A stretch of DNA of 63,313 nt from Panaeolus papilionaceus (Eukaryota > Basidiomycota > Agaricomycetes > Agaricales). A model generated the notes under the pieces. That model saw only the letters and a program-made list of their open reading frames with translations, searched no databases and had not been told where the DNA came from. The translations under genes were made by a program, and so were the position numbers. Positions within the stretch are counted from its first letter, which is position 1; each line of letters opens with the position of its first letter. Location of the stretch: assembly GCA_015501605.1 (NCBI GenBank), contig JADNRZ010000054.1, forward strand, positions 1-63,313, given 5' to 3'. Below, piece by piece: positions 24,036 through 36,455 of the stretch.

Positions 24036-26339
24036 GAGGTGGATATTAACAAACTATAACCCAACAGTGTTGCAAACATTGTCAGCAAATAAGCAGAAGT
24101 AATTAACTCCTGCAGGTTGGGAAATAAGTTTCCAATTAAATTCTGACCCGGTACCATGTACCCGCAGGTAGTCTTTACAAAATGAATCCAAAATCATCCA
24201 AAACGAGCAACATTTGGCAGAGATACTAATATTTCAAGCATTTTCTGCTTGATTTTACACCGTTTCAGGCGCTCTTGGACCTGTTTTGAAGTCCGCGGGT
24301 ACACCAGCTTTCATTCATGACCCGGTACCATGTACCCGCAGGTATTCCGCCTGAAACAAGTCCCAAATCATTCAAAACGGCTGTCATTTAGCTAAGATAT
24401 CCATGTTTTGAGGATATTATGCTCAATTCTGCACCGTTTTGGGCGCTCCGGGGCTTGTTTTGAAGCCCGCGGGAACACCAGAATACAACCGGAAACATAT
24501 CAGACCATTTACTTCATCCACCCCCAGGTGGAAAAGCAATATTGATTGAGGAAAAGGCAGAAATCATCATACCTGCAGGCAACAAGGTGTATTAAAGTAT
24601 GTTTTCCCGTGGGTAGCCCACATTTCATCAAACAACACCCTATCTAACTCTGGCATAAATTAGATGTAACTCCCTCAGTTCTGCATTATTTTGAGTGATA
24701 TTGGGCTTGTTATGAGCGGATTATCTATGGCTACAATATGGTATGTATATTCAGGTGTTTAGAGAATGATAGCAGTTGATCTTTGCGATATCTCCTCTTT
24801 TACAGGTACCCCTCTCAGCCCTACATCATAGATAAGGATATTTCTGGCAATAGAGAGCATTCAAAATAATGCTGATATAACAAATTGCTGTATCTAATTG
24901 AGATATGCAAGTATTGTCAACAAAGAAGGCCCTAGTGCACTCACAAGAGCTAATGGTTAGACAACTGGATGACAGAATATAGCGAAACCACAGTACATGT
25001 GACTCATTTATCAGGTTTATATGGGTGATATATTGGACAATGATACAACAAGAGGGGAGGATGTTCTAGAAGCAACATTTGACAGTAATATGATTATATT
25101 TGAGACAAGATATGTTCTACATGTTATGATTCTTAGTCTCCATGCAATATTCTCTTTCCCTTTTGTTGTTTTAACAGGTGGAAGAAGAGACTTATGCTTC
25201 TGTTTCAACTGCATCCTGTCTAACCATTGTCTCACCATTGTCTGGTGGGTGTTTTCTTTGGTACTTTTGTTGAAGAAAGTCTCAAGATATCATTAAGAAT
25301 TGCTTCTGACTCTTGTTTCCTTCTTTCTTGGTCATTAATCCGATGTATCAGTCATATAAGCTACAAAAATGGATGTAATATGGTACATTGGAACCATATC
25401 CTGTAAAATAGTTGTCCAGTCCTTGTCTGTCAGGTGTATTCTGGAACTTTGTTGTGAACGAAACATGTAGAACACAATTCAAGTCTAAAATTTAGAACAT
25501 CAGCATTATTTGAATGCTCTCTATTGCCAGAAATATCCTTATCTATGATGTAGGGCTGAGAGGGGTACCTGTAAAAGAGGAGATATCGCAAAGATCAACT
25601 GCTATCATTCTCTAAACACCTGAATATACATACCATATTGTAGCCATAGATAATCCGCTCATAACAAGCCCAATATCACTCAAAATAATGCAGAACTGAG
25701 GGAGTTACATCTAATTTATGCCAGAGTTAGATAGGGTGTTGTTTGATGAAATGTGGGCTACCCACGGGAAAACATACTTTAATACACCTTGTTGCCTGCA
25801 GGTATGATGATTTCTGCCTTTTCCTCAATCAATATTGCTTTTCCACCTGGGGGTGGATGAAGTAAATGGTCTGATATGTTTCCGGTTGTATTCTGGTGTT
25901 CCCGCGGGCTTCAAAACAAGCCCCGGAGCGCCCAAAACGGTGCAGAATTGAGCATAATATCCTCAAAACATGGATATCTTAGCTAAATGACAGCCGTTTT
26001 TGAATGATTTGGGACTTGTTTCAGGCGGAATACCTGCGGGTACATGGTACCGGGTCATGAATGAAAGCTGGTGTACCCGCGGACTTCAAAACAGGTCCAA
26101 GAGCGCCTGAAACGGTGTAAAATCAAGCAGAAAATGCTTGAAATATTAGTATCTCTGCCAAATGTTGCTCGTTTTGGATGATTTTGGATTCATTTTGTAA
26201 AGACTACCTGCGGGTACATGGTACCGGGTCAGAATTTAATTGGAAACTTATTTCCCAACCTGCAGGAGTTAATTACTTCTGCTTATTTGCTGACAATGTT
26301 TGCAACACTGTTGGGTTATAGTTTGTTAATATCCACCTC

Positions 26340-27285
26340 TTCTGCGGAAATCTATGAATGGCATCCACCCAATTCCACAGAAAATCCACCATTTCCGCGG
26401 AAGTTCAACAATTGACTCATTTCAATATTGGAATGAATTTCCGATACCGCGGAACCTTTGCTCACAAATTAACAAGTCCACCATTTCCGCGGAAATTCAC
26501 AAATCCACTCATTTGAAAATCTCCAAATTCACCCATTTCCGCGGAAATTCAAGAATCCACCATTTCCAAATTCCCCATTTCCGCGGAAATCTACAAAATT
26601 GAATCACCATTTCCGCGGAAATTCAAAAATCCATGTATTTAAAAATCTCTAAATTCACCCATTTCCGCGGAAATTAACAAATCCATGCATTTGAAAATCT
26701 CCAAATTTACCCGTTTCCGCGGAAATTCAAGAATCCACCATTTTCAAAATTCCCCATTTCCGCGGAAATCCAAAATCCATGTATTGAAAATGTCCAAATT
26801 CACCCATTTCCGCGGAAATTCAAAAAATCCATGCATTTAAAAATCTCTAAATTCCCCCATTTCCGCGGAAATTCAAAAATCCATGTATTTAAAATGTCTA
26901 AATTTGCCCATTTCCGCGGAAATTCAACAAATCCATTTATCAAATTCACCCATTTCCGCGGAAATTCAAAAATCCATGCATTGAAAAATTCCTAAATTTG
27001 CCCATTTCCGCGGAAATGGGCAATTTTGGATCACCATTTCCGCGGAAATATAAAAATCCCCCCATCCCTACCTGCCCATTCCCTTGTAAATTCATCTAAT
27101 CCAACCTAATCCACTACAATAAACTCACCCCAAACCACCCCCCCCCCCCCCCCCATTTCCGCGGAAATCTACCAATCCACCCTATTCCACTACTACCCAC
27201 CCACCCCAATGTGCCCACTCCAACCTAATCCACTACAATAAACTCACCCCAAACCACCCCCCAACCTCCCCCCATTTCCGCGGAA
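26340..27285. repeat. Array of ATTTCCGCGGAAAT palindromes (right arm)
   Basis: Mirror copy of the left-arm array, with the same spacing and the same variant copies, showing that the arms are kept alike by recent duplication or gene conversion. Confidence 0.9.
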
Positions 27286-27596
27286 ATCTCCCAATCCACC
27301 CCAATCCACTACTACCCACCCACCCCAACCTACCCGCTACCCCCCTCCCATTCCCTTGGAAAACTACCAATCCACCCATTCCAGCTCACCCGCCGCTCAC
27401 TCGGAAATCCACCCTACCCAACCCGCCCACCTACTAGTAATAATTAATTCACTTATATTCTATCTAATGAAATAACTATTTAGTGTAGTTACCCAAAATG
27501 TAGGAAATCCATGGCGATCCATGGATCACACTCAGTCATTACGTTGTAGCTAGTCCGCGGACCAACAAAGTCGCTACATTGTAACTTCCCTACCTG

Positions 27597-28691
27597 CTTA
27601 TGGCATCGTCATTACTCTCTACGCTATCTGCGCCCAATCGCTCGTTCAGCAAATTCGCTCTGGTGTTAGAAAGAAGCAGGCTAGCTACAGTTTGGCTTAC
27701 ATTACCGTGATGGTGATTATGGGTACTATATACGAGGCATGCAGCGCAAGGCAAACGCAACTCGAATATGTGAACTTCAGAAACTTCCCAGGAGGGCCAT
27801 CTGCATACAGTTTGTTCATCTTCGACACGCCAGTCTTCATTGTCGGCGACTCGGCGTACTTTGTAGCCAGCTGGATGAACGACGCGCTGCTGGTGAGTAT
27901 TTCAAATTACCATCCAGGATAACTACCGACTAAAAATCACGGTTACAGCTCTGGCGTCTGTCCGTTCTTTACAGAGGATCGCGCTTCTGCACTCCTGTCG
28001 TCATTGGCGGTGTTATATTCTATCTCGCTACCTTTTGTAAGGATGAATACTATCTCAATAGTTCAGGTAGCTGACCTATTTTTATTGGAATTTAGCCCTT
28101 GGTCTCGTCACTCTCATTGAATCCTCGCTACCAAGTCAATCTTTTTGGTCCGCAATCGCCGTCAAATTCGCCACAGCATACTACGCCATCGTTACCTCAT
28201 ACACAATCGTCATTACGTTATTCATGGTCATGCGGATCTTAAGCGTTCGCCGTAGCATCATCAAGGCTACAGGGCGCTCCGACTTTGGTGGGCAATACCT
28301 CAGTATCGCGGCCATGATCGTCGAATCCTCCGCCCTATACACAGTCTGGGGAATCGTCTTCCTCGCACTTTACCTAAGGAACAACCAAGTCGAGAACGTG
28401 TTTTTGACTACGCTTTCCCAAGTACAGATTATCGCCCCTCTTCTTATCATTTATCGTGTCTCACAGGGCAAGGCCTGGGAGCAAGACACAAGCACCAATC
28501 TAACGACGTTTAACACGTCCGGAATTCCTCGCGCCGCTCGTTCAGGCTACACCAATGGAACAACTACAACTCTGGCTTCCTCTCATGCTTTGAACATTGT
28601 CGTCGACAAAGAGATCCGGAGCGTCCATGATTCTAACACAGATAGGGTGTATCGCGGAAAGGTTGATGAGTATGAGCTCGAGACCGTGTAA
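27597..28691 (+). pseudogene. 5'-truncated seven-helix membrane protein, family 1
   Basis: From codon 'AYGIVIT' onward this matches the family-1 genes at 53282 and 58881 almost residue for residue, but the first ~38 codons (start codon, extracellular N terminus and the start of helix 1) are replaced by the end of the palindromic element. Exons: to 27892, 27949-28036, 28096-28691. The last intron of the family is precisely absent: the codons for 'SQVQ' run directly into those for 'IIAPLL'. The rest is open to the stop at 28691, so loss is recent. It might be expressed from a new promoter with an internal start, but helix 1 would be incomplete. Confidence 0.85.
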
Positions 28692-29467
28692 TTTCTGGAT
28701 GACTGGATCGCATATCACTGTATTTATCCATAGGTTAACGGATCACATGCGAGCGGCTCTATTGTAGGCGCCTTCTTTCATCGCTCCCATTTTCTTGGGT
28801 ATCATAGTCCCCCTTTATGTAATATTTCTCTCATTTTAGGGTCATCAACATTTATTACGGGCTGGATTGCGATAGTTGGTCATAGCACTACGCATGCCAG
28901 ATGTATTTTAAGAATCAACATGAATAGTTTATCGGTCGAGAATCGTGTCTTGGCATGGAGGTGTTCTCAGAGCCGATAAATTAGGACCAATGCACCTCGG
29001 TCCTTCTTAACATTGGTACCTGAGCGGAATAACTCCCATGTCGTGTCGAAGTTGCTGTTAATAACATTTTACCTGTGAGCCTAAGGCCCGCTGTTATCGC
29101 GGAATTTTTCATGCGAGAGTTTAGTATCGCCGCCTAACCTTACTCATCGATACTCTTCATGTCCCACTGTGTTTACGGAGTTGCAATGTAATATACTGAT
29201 TCTGCCTATCATGATGTTACACTCAGCGCTAAGATGCTTAAACAAGATGGTTCCTCTTGAATCTTGACGCCTTAATGGCCGAGTTGTATGACTCCTACGG
29301 TGACAACAAACGTTTGAATGAATATCTCTATACATCCTAACTGATATTAGCTATACATATAGACCTATGTACATAATCTACAATTAACGCAAGGGCATGT
29401 ACACTGTCGTTATTAGAAGAGCGAGGCACCCATACATTACTTGAAGCGTTGAACAATTTACAGCGGC
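28692..29467. other. Intergenic region between convergent seven-helix genes
   Basis: No gene recognised; AT-rich 3' flanks of the two convergent family-1 genes. Confidence 0.4.
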
Positions 29468-30728
29468 CTATACCGTCTGAAGCTCATACTCGTCCGCTAT
29501 TCCACCGAAACCTGGGGGCTCTTTTGATTCATGAACGGAATGATCTTCCTTGTCCACTGAACTACCCGGGTTGTGAGAGCAAAGTATAGTGTCTGTCGTG
29601 GTCATGGGGTCATTACGAAAGCGAGGGCCGGCTGAGGCTTCGAATGTCGTGAGGCTGACACCCGTATCTCGCTCCCAAGCCTTGCCTTGTGAGACCCGAT
29701 ACATTATCAGGAGGGGTGCAATGATCTGATTGGGGTTGTATCCTCGTAAGCCAATAAAGATAACATAATAGTTGAGGATTTATCCTCACCTGGACTTCGG
29801 AAAGAGTTGCCACAAATACGTCCACAATGGGACTATCTACGACGAACAGAACCAGAAAAATGATACCCCATATCGTATACAAAGCGGAAGATTCAACAAT
29901 CATAGCAGCGACGCTGAGGTATTGAGCGTCACATTCAGATGTTCCTGTTGCCTTCATGAAGTTCCTTCGAACCGAAAGAATACGCGCGACCATAATTGTG
30001 GTTACGATGACAGTGTACACAGTGACGAGACCATAGTACGCTGAAGCGTACTTAATAGCCAGAGGTGACCAGAGCGAGTGGTGTGGAAGCGATGATTCAA
30101 TCAGCGTCATGAGAGCCAGTACTGAGTGAACTTGTCAACTATTTATCGTGAAAGGATATGAAAACTCAAGAATCGACGCACCGAATATGGCTAGGTATAG
30201 TATTCCACCTCCTATGACAACAGAGGTGTAAAATCGGGACGCTCGATAAACAATTGACAGGCGCCAAAGCTATGACATAAATTAGGGGATATGCACAAGA
30301 CGAGGCTGAAGGGTTCTTACCAGTAGCGCATCATTCATTACGCCCGTTATCACAAACGCAGAATCGGCGGTGATATCGAGGGGAGTGTCGAAGATGTAGA
30401 GGCTGTATGCAGACGGACCACCAGGGAAGTTGCGGAAATTGACATATTGGAGTTGTGTCGCCCGTGCGCTCAGGGCGCAGTATATGGTGCCCATAATGAC
30501 CATTATCGAGATGTATATGAGACTCCAGGTAGCTTGTCTCTTTCGAGAGCCGGCACGGATTTCTTGAAGGAGAGACTGGGCACAGATTATGAAGAGAGTA
30601 AATGCGATACCGTAGGCAACACTGCATAACGTTGTTGTGGACACAAGGCTGACACCGTCTTCATAGACAGCCCCCTCAGTCTCACCGATGGGCAGCCACG
30701 ACGTTACATTGTCCAGTGTCCCCGACAT
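29468..30728 (-). CDS. Seven-helix orphan membrane protein, family 1, 361 aa
   Basis: Four exons (30728-30321, 30269-30182, 30121-29790, 29725-29468); exons 1-3 are 408, 88 and 332 nt, as in every full member here. The start 'MSGTLDNVTSW' gives a short extracellular N terminus with an N-glycosylation site. Seven hydrophobic segments follow, with an extracellular 'NFPGGPSAY' loop between helices 2 and 3, a basic loop 'RILSVRRN' after helix 5, and 'YRVSQGKAW' just after helix 7; the tail is hydrophilic. The topology suits a receptor-like protein, but it matches no GPCR class I can name (not STE3). A TTTAAATA-like box lies ~40 bases upstream. Confidence 0.8.
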
Positions 30729-31875
30729 ACTGCCACCGTTGGCGTGAATGCATACAACCCAGAGTGGCTATTTAAACCAACAACGCATCCACATTGTCAC
30801 CTAGCGGGACTCGACTGACCCGTATTTTAATGATATCCCTTGAACTTCTCTGGTCGCACGTCAATCATTCATGCATCCAGCCCATGCGGGGCTTGCTATT
30901 TTTAGAGGTTTCTCCGTCTATGTGGGCCAGAACAAGCGGGTAGTATCTCACTCGCATACACACCTGTTCCAAGTTCGCATAGTAAGCTGCACTTTGACAT
31001 ATCCTGAAACTTTAGACTGTCAAACCTTCAAGTCAAACCTTCAAGTCTTGAAAGCTTGATGGATTGTCTTGAGTAGATAATGAGGTCTAGAACTGGTTAC
31101 TGTAAAAACCATATGTAAGGCTCGGGGACGCATAAATTGAGAATCATCCGATTGTAAGTAGAGGGTCCACTTGGGTGAACCCAAGCGATACACAAAATAC
31201 GTTCAACTCCAGCGAAGGCCATGGAGGTGGATCGACGGTACCGGGTTCGGAGCACACGTGATCCGAACGGCAAACGCCGCATCCCTGTCATCAAGTGACT
31301 TGTGACAACTGTCCAGTGTTCACCGTCCTCTTTGAGTTGACCAAAACGAACATAAGGGCAACAGTATCGGCCTTTTTCTACTAGTCCCCATACATTTCCT
31401 TCTCGTTGTACATGGTCACCACTTTTCCGTTGTCACCGGCAAGCGCGAAATTTGAAACCTCGCCTTTATTTATTTTTAGCCGCACCGTGCATCACCGTCC
31501 CGATATACGTGGCCGACAAAGAGGGAACTGGCCTCTCCAATCAGTGATCGTACGCTGAGCACATTCTGATCATGTTTTATACCTTTCATCAGGACAAAGG
31601 AATCGAATTCTTATAATCAACAGAAACTCAAGTTTACCACTGATCATAGAACCCCGTCGCACACCATGCCCACGAGAAATATACGTATAATTCAAATTCG
31701 CAGTGAGTATTGCTTCTGTTCCCAAACGTATCACTTTCATTTTATCAAAGGGGCAGCTATCAATTCCTCAGCTCTAACTCTATCAGTGATGTATTATCAA
31801 TTTGTTCCTTTGGCGCAGATAACCATCGGTCCTTGAGTTATATAAAGGTCGGCGAGGCGTCCTCCCTCCGTCATT
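30729..31875. other. Divergent intergenic region between seven-helix genes
   Basis: No gene recognised. Holds promoters for the minus gene starting at 30728 and the plus gene starting at 31876. Confidence 0.4.
31841..31846 (+). promoter_or_regulatory. TATA box of family-2 seven-helix gene
   Basis: TATAAA, 35 bases before the ATG at 31876, implying a very short leader if transcription starts downstream of it. Confidence 0.5.
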
Positions 31876-33136
31876 ATGGATCTCTCACCTTTCAAGACTC
31901 AGGAGGCCCCGGATCTTATCTTTTTTGAAACAACGCACTTCGTGGCCCTGGTTCTGGGACTCGTGGCATACGGTCAGCTCGTCGCTCTCACTTGATATTG
32001 AACATTGCTCTGATATTACGCATCCTGCAGGGATAACCACGGCTGTCTGTGTGGTGTGTGTATATTACCTCCTTACTACGTCAAAGAACCTACGCACCGC
32101 CCTAACATGGGTATCTTTTGTCGTCCTCGCTTTTTCTGGAGCAACGCTTAATATACTTGGGGACGTGTTGGCACATATCAATGGTTGGGTGCTCTACCGA
32201 GGCTTTCCAGGTGGACCCTCGTCGTTCTTTTTGCAGGTCTCTGTCTTTGGGGCTGCAGACTGGGCAACTTACCTTTTAGGAATACTCGTTGATGCGTTAC
32301 TGGTGAGAGAAGCCTTCTCTGTGGTGACTTGAACATACTAACGCTGCGCACGGGCTCGTAACTTCTAGATATACCGAGTGTATATGGTATATGGGCGATG
32401 GTACATAATCACACTACCTGTAGCTATGCTCTTAGCAGCTGCTGGTGAGTCCCAGACCCGTTTTTGTACTGTTGTCACGGTCGTTGAACTATTTCCTCGG
32501 TCCATAGCTCTCGGCCCATTCTTCGTCCTACAGATCTCAGGTCGGAATCATGATTGGTTCTCAAAGCATACCCTCGACTTCTCCATCCCGTACTTTGCAG
32601 TCGAGCTCTCGCTCAACATCCTACTCACACTTCTCCTTGTGGTGCGACTATGGCATATGTCCCGTAGAGTTGGAAAAGTTCTTGGAAAGAAACACGGAAA
32701 AGTGTATGCAGGCGTCGCAAGAATGATAGTAGAAAGTTCATTACCATATGCACTTGTATCGCTGGTGTTGCTTGTTCTGTTCGTGAAGAAGAACCTGGGC
32801 GCAAATGTCGTTATCCCACTGTATGTTCAGATTCAGGTACGTTGTTCATGTCGCCATTCGGTGCTCTTCCACTTCTCGTACTGACATACTGCGATCCTGT
32901 ATCTGTTGATGTAGTGCATGACGCCCACCCTCATTATTCTCCGTGTATGCTTGGGTCGCGCATGGGACAAGAACACGCTCGAGACTGCAGAATCAACCGA
33001 GCGCAGACATTGGGGCAAGGGGCCGCAAGAAAACGGTAAACGGAGCATCTTGCGTTTTCGTCACACCTCTGATGAGGATGATGCCATGAGCATATCAACA
33101 CCTCAGACTACACCAGAACGTGAATACGCCGTGTAG
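31876..33136 (+). CDS. Seven-helix orphan membrane protein, family 2, 331 aa
   Basis: Five exons (31876-31972, 32031-32302, 32369-32444, 32508-32836, 32915-33136), all junctions in frame. Start 'MDLSPFKTQ'. It has seven hydrophobic segments, an 'FPGGPSS' loop after helix 2, 'ARMIVESSLPYALVS' in helix 6, and 'LRVCLGRAW' after helix 7, followed by a ~50-residue hydrophilic tail with acidic and Ser/Thr stretches. Three of its introns fall at the same positions and phases as in family 1 (after '..DALL', after helix 4, after '..VQIQ'), so the families are related; it has one additional intron in helix 1. Ligand and coupling are unknown. Confidence 0.8.
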
Positions 33137-34539
33137 TTTCCAGCGCTCATTGTTGCTTAACAAGTCAGCATTTACGACCAGATCTGTACTTACATACGCA
33201 TTGTTAAATGCATATGAATAGCCCCGATGGCTAAATTATTTTTCTCCGATACATGTTTTTTATTGTACGACAAGGACGCAGGGAGGTCACTAATACTGAG
33301 ATTGGATGATCATGCCGCTTCAGAACAGTTAAACTTACATACCAAATGCCCACCAAAGGCATAGAGGACGAGGAACATATGCGATTGGAAGCCCCCTGGA
33401 AAAGAGGCACGTACAGAAAGAAGGCAAGAAAGAAGGACGGATTTCAGGAATGAATGCATGAACAGGGTCAAAATAGGACCACACCACAAATGCCAAATGC
33501 AACTCAAAGTCTGAGATTTAATATCAGCACCTGACATGGACAAACATCGTCGAAAACACAAAGCAACAGGTAAATATCAAGAGGCTGGCATATTTATGGT
33601 TCTATTGTCGAAGGTATTGACCCGGAGAGCTTCCAACGGACGATCCGAGGTACTCACGAACCATTCAAAACACTGGTGCGCTATTTGTGTAGGTCTATTG
33701 TTATCCCGAGTCCCGTAAATCGATGCTTTGATGTCTAATTCAGTCCTCTCAAAGATTTTCACCCCTGACGTCCCATCAGCCGCCGATCAGCGCCGGTTTT
33801 GAATGCTTGGGTGGTCTCTTTCAAGGGGCAGATTGCAAAATTTTGGATTCTAGCGTATTTTAATGGATTTAGAGTCATTTTATGAGGCCGCTAAGTGATC
33901 TGCACCGACGATCTGAGTCATTCCAACCTTCAACTTCTCCAACTGATGTTGGGCGCTAGACACAACCATAAGCTTACATTTCCTGTTAATTTAAACTCTA
34001 ATTAGGGTTAACCCGCATAACAAACAAGCTATTCCACATAGGTGCTGGTCCCATTTCTATCGCCTAGAGTATCCGAGCTCCCTAGAGAAGAACCCCTGGG
34101 ACCCAAGGCAGTTGGCAGGCACGGGATCTATTCGTCTTGCTCCATGCCGGTCATTAAGTGGTTCTCACAGGTATATTATTATTGTTATTCAGGTGGGGCC
34201 GTATATCAAATGAAAGTGGGAATGCATCGCTACGATAAGGATATTGATACATAATTTCTCAATGGCCTCCTCATGACTCGTGCTGTCAAGTGTATGTTTG
34301 TGTAGAGCTTTTTTTTTTAAAAAAAAAATTCACCTCTTGTCTACGTCTAAGGTTATTATACAATGTTTGATGTCCCAACTGACTGTAGGGTATGGAAGTA
34401 ATGCATCGACACCGCTGCACATTCTCTAAAGCACCGTACCGTCAAGATTCTTTCCGTCAACATCCACAATACTCGAATCTTCAGCGGATTTCCTACGAAT
34501 GAGGTCAGTGAGGTGGTTTATCGAGGTCAATATACCTCC
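33137..34539. other. Intergenic region, no recognised gene
   Basis: Short frames only. A run of 11 T directly followed by 10 A lies near 34310-34331. Nothing else recognised. Confidence 0.4.
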
Positions 34540-34752
34540 TCACCTTTTCAGAACTGTCATCATGGCTCCTAAACCGCCACCATCGTCCAGACTTACAATA
34601 TCGTGTACATCGTCTTTACAAGAGGAGGTCAATTAGCCTCAGTCGCCTGGTTCAACCTTTTGCAACTCACCTGGTGACGGTTCCCTGGTAGGAGCAGCGA
34701 AGGTGACTAGCAGCATCGCTGAGATGAAGAATGAAAGTAATTGTGCCTTCAT
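34540..34752 (-). CDS. Tiny secreted peptide precursor, 51 aa
   Basis: Two exons (34752-34671 and 34613-34540) with a 57-nt phase-1 intron starting GTGAGT. The protein begins 'MKAQLLSFF' with a signal peptide to about residue 20 ('TFAA'), then a short mature part, 'PTREPSP' followed by 'DDVHDIVSLDDGGG', ending with 'LKR'. A TATAAA box sits about 100 bases upstream. The size, the intron position and the DD after the intron resemble the small genes at 41909 and 55349. No known family. It lies between a family-2 and a family-1 seven-helix gene. Expression evidence would be needed to be sure that it is a gene. Confidence 0.55.
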
Positions 34753-34853
34753 ATTCTTTTGCAAATTTGTAAATTTGAGAGATGTAATGCAGTTAGATCG
34801 GTACGAGGGGTCGTCTCTGAAGCAAGCACATCCTTTCGATTCTGAGAGTCCGC

Positions 34854-34859
34854 TTTATA
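34854..34859 (-). promoter_or_regulatory. TATA box of tiny secreted-peptide gene
   Basis: TATAAA on the minus strand, ~102 bases before the ATG at 34752. Confidence 0.45.
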
Positions 34860-36455
34860 TGTTTTCAGCCCAAGATCAGTGGGAGATTTTTGTCTTTCTC
34901 GACTGGCCGTGGTTCAGTCTTTCACATACTGGGGATGAGGAGCATGGGAGAAAGGGTAGATACAGCTCTTTGAAACTACCGAGTCGAGCGCAGATAATAC
35001 AGGCTGGTGCTATTGTTAAATTATTTTATCTTGACGGTGAATGTTCGGGAGCTTCCCATCCTTATTCGCACTCGTACTTGGATGGTATTGTTGAGAATAA
35101 GCGAAGCGTGTGTGTGCATTACAGCCAACTGATTCCATACCGGCGAACAATTTCGATTAAAATGCAAACAATCGATCAGGTCGAGGTTGTGATAAAAATA
35201 AACCTAAGTTATGACATCAAAATTCCTGTTCAAGCCATCCTCATTTAATTCTCATGGGACTGGTGGTGTTTTACTGAGAAATAACGTCTGAGATACTCTT
35301 ATGGCAATACCCCACTTGTCATGGACTTCAACTTATTTCGAAATTGAATGTCTCATTCTCCACCTCGATTCAACGTTTTCGGAAGCTTTCTTTCTATATC
35401 CACCTATTTCTTGGTGGAAATTTTATTCCAAACCACATTCATCGCGTATCCGTCTGCCTCGTTCTGCGCTAATAGTGCGCTGAAGAGCCCCGGAACACGG
35501 AGGATAGTCGAGCGCAGCTGAATGGAGTCACGGTGGGGAGAATTGTTCCTTGTTAGTATTGCCCCGCGCTCGAACTTTGATTTGCAGCCGACCCACGCAC
35601 CAATTCTGGTCTACTACGTTACTTGTATGTGTAATGCTAATCAATAACTTGACCAGCATATTTACGGCTCCGCTTGAGTCAGTGGGTTTCACTTTAATAA
35701 CTTTGAGGCAACCCGTAAATTGGACGCACCTGAATTTGATTCCAACTCCCTTATACACTCAGAATCACTCTCGACCAAGCGGCTCATCATACTCACGGCA
35801 CAGCTCTGGGTTGTATCACACGCCTATTAGAGTTATTTTAGCTGCAATAGCTACCGATAGATAGCTTCATCCATACCCTACGGCACCTGATATAAACCCG
35901 CCACTTCAAAAGTTGATCTGCTGAGAGATGAGGAACATCTGCCGTCGTAAATGTTTAAGATTGGACAACAGTTCCCCCAGTGGACACTTTTGAGCGCCGA
36001 ATGCAGCATCAGGACTCGAATGGCCACGAGGCGCAATGAAATTCACAGAAGTGGGATTGTACATACATTGACCCATTGGGTTGTTAAAGGATGAAATACC
36101 CAAATTCATGCTGCCCGGTGAGAATCGAGGTCTTGCCACAACATCGAGAGCGTCACACCTGTTGAACGTCAACTTACGTGAGAAAAACATTTATACCTGC
36201 GCCGCGCAAGATTTTACCGTCCTGGTGGTTCACGATCTAAAATTGTTCAGCGTGAGTCCATAGGATCTGTGCGTGTTTATTGTTCAGTATTCAGTGTGAA
36301 GGCCGACCAAAACGGAAGGTGATGCAGCGCACAGCCTCTGGATCGCTTTCAACAATAAATACGTATGTCCATGTGTCTACGAGGAGTCCAGTCCTGAGGG
36401 TACTGCTACTATATCTATAGTGTCTATTACCTTGCGCTAACAAACCAAGACAAGA
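34860..36455. other. Intergenic region, no recognised gene
   Basis: Several short frames up to ~100 codons, none with recognisable sequence or splice structure. Confidence 0.4.

Larger units (their letters stand above)
22787..27590. mobile_element. 4.8-kb palindromic element, 2.08-kb inverted arms with CCGCGG arrays
   Basis: Arms 22792-24876 and 25499-27584 are near-perfect reverse complements around a 622-bp AT-rich spacer. Both outer ends read inward as TTACAATGTAGCGAC, followed by a TCCGCGGA palindrome. Inward of that come G-rich (C-rich on the right) degenerate repeats, then ~17 copies per arm of the palindrome ATTTCCGCGGAAAT, then two tandem ~177-bp units starting 'GACCCGGTACCATGTACCC'. 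No protein gene is supported. Its ends resemble the right end of the KDZ transposon, so it may be a non-autonomous element mobilised by a KDZ transposase. No target-site duplication is evident. Confidence 0.8.

Noticed and set aside
23773..26602. Mirror frames of 65-82 codons over the CCGCGG arrays
   Set aside because: Translations of the repeat itself with His/Phe/Ser periodicity; not a protein gene.
34310..34331. T-run followed by A-run, terminator-like
   Set aside because: Not a meaningful terminator in a fungal nuclear genome; no gene ends beside it.
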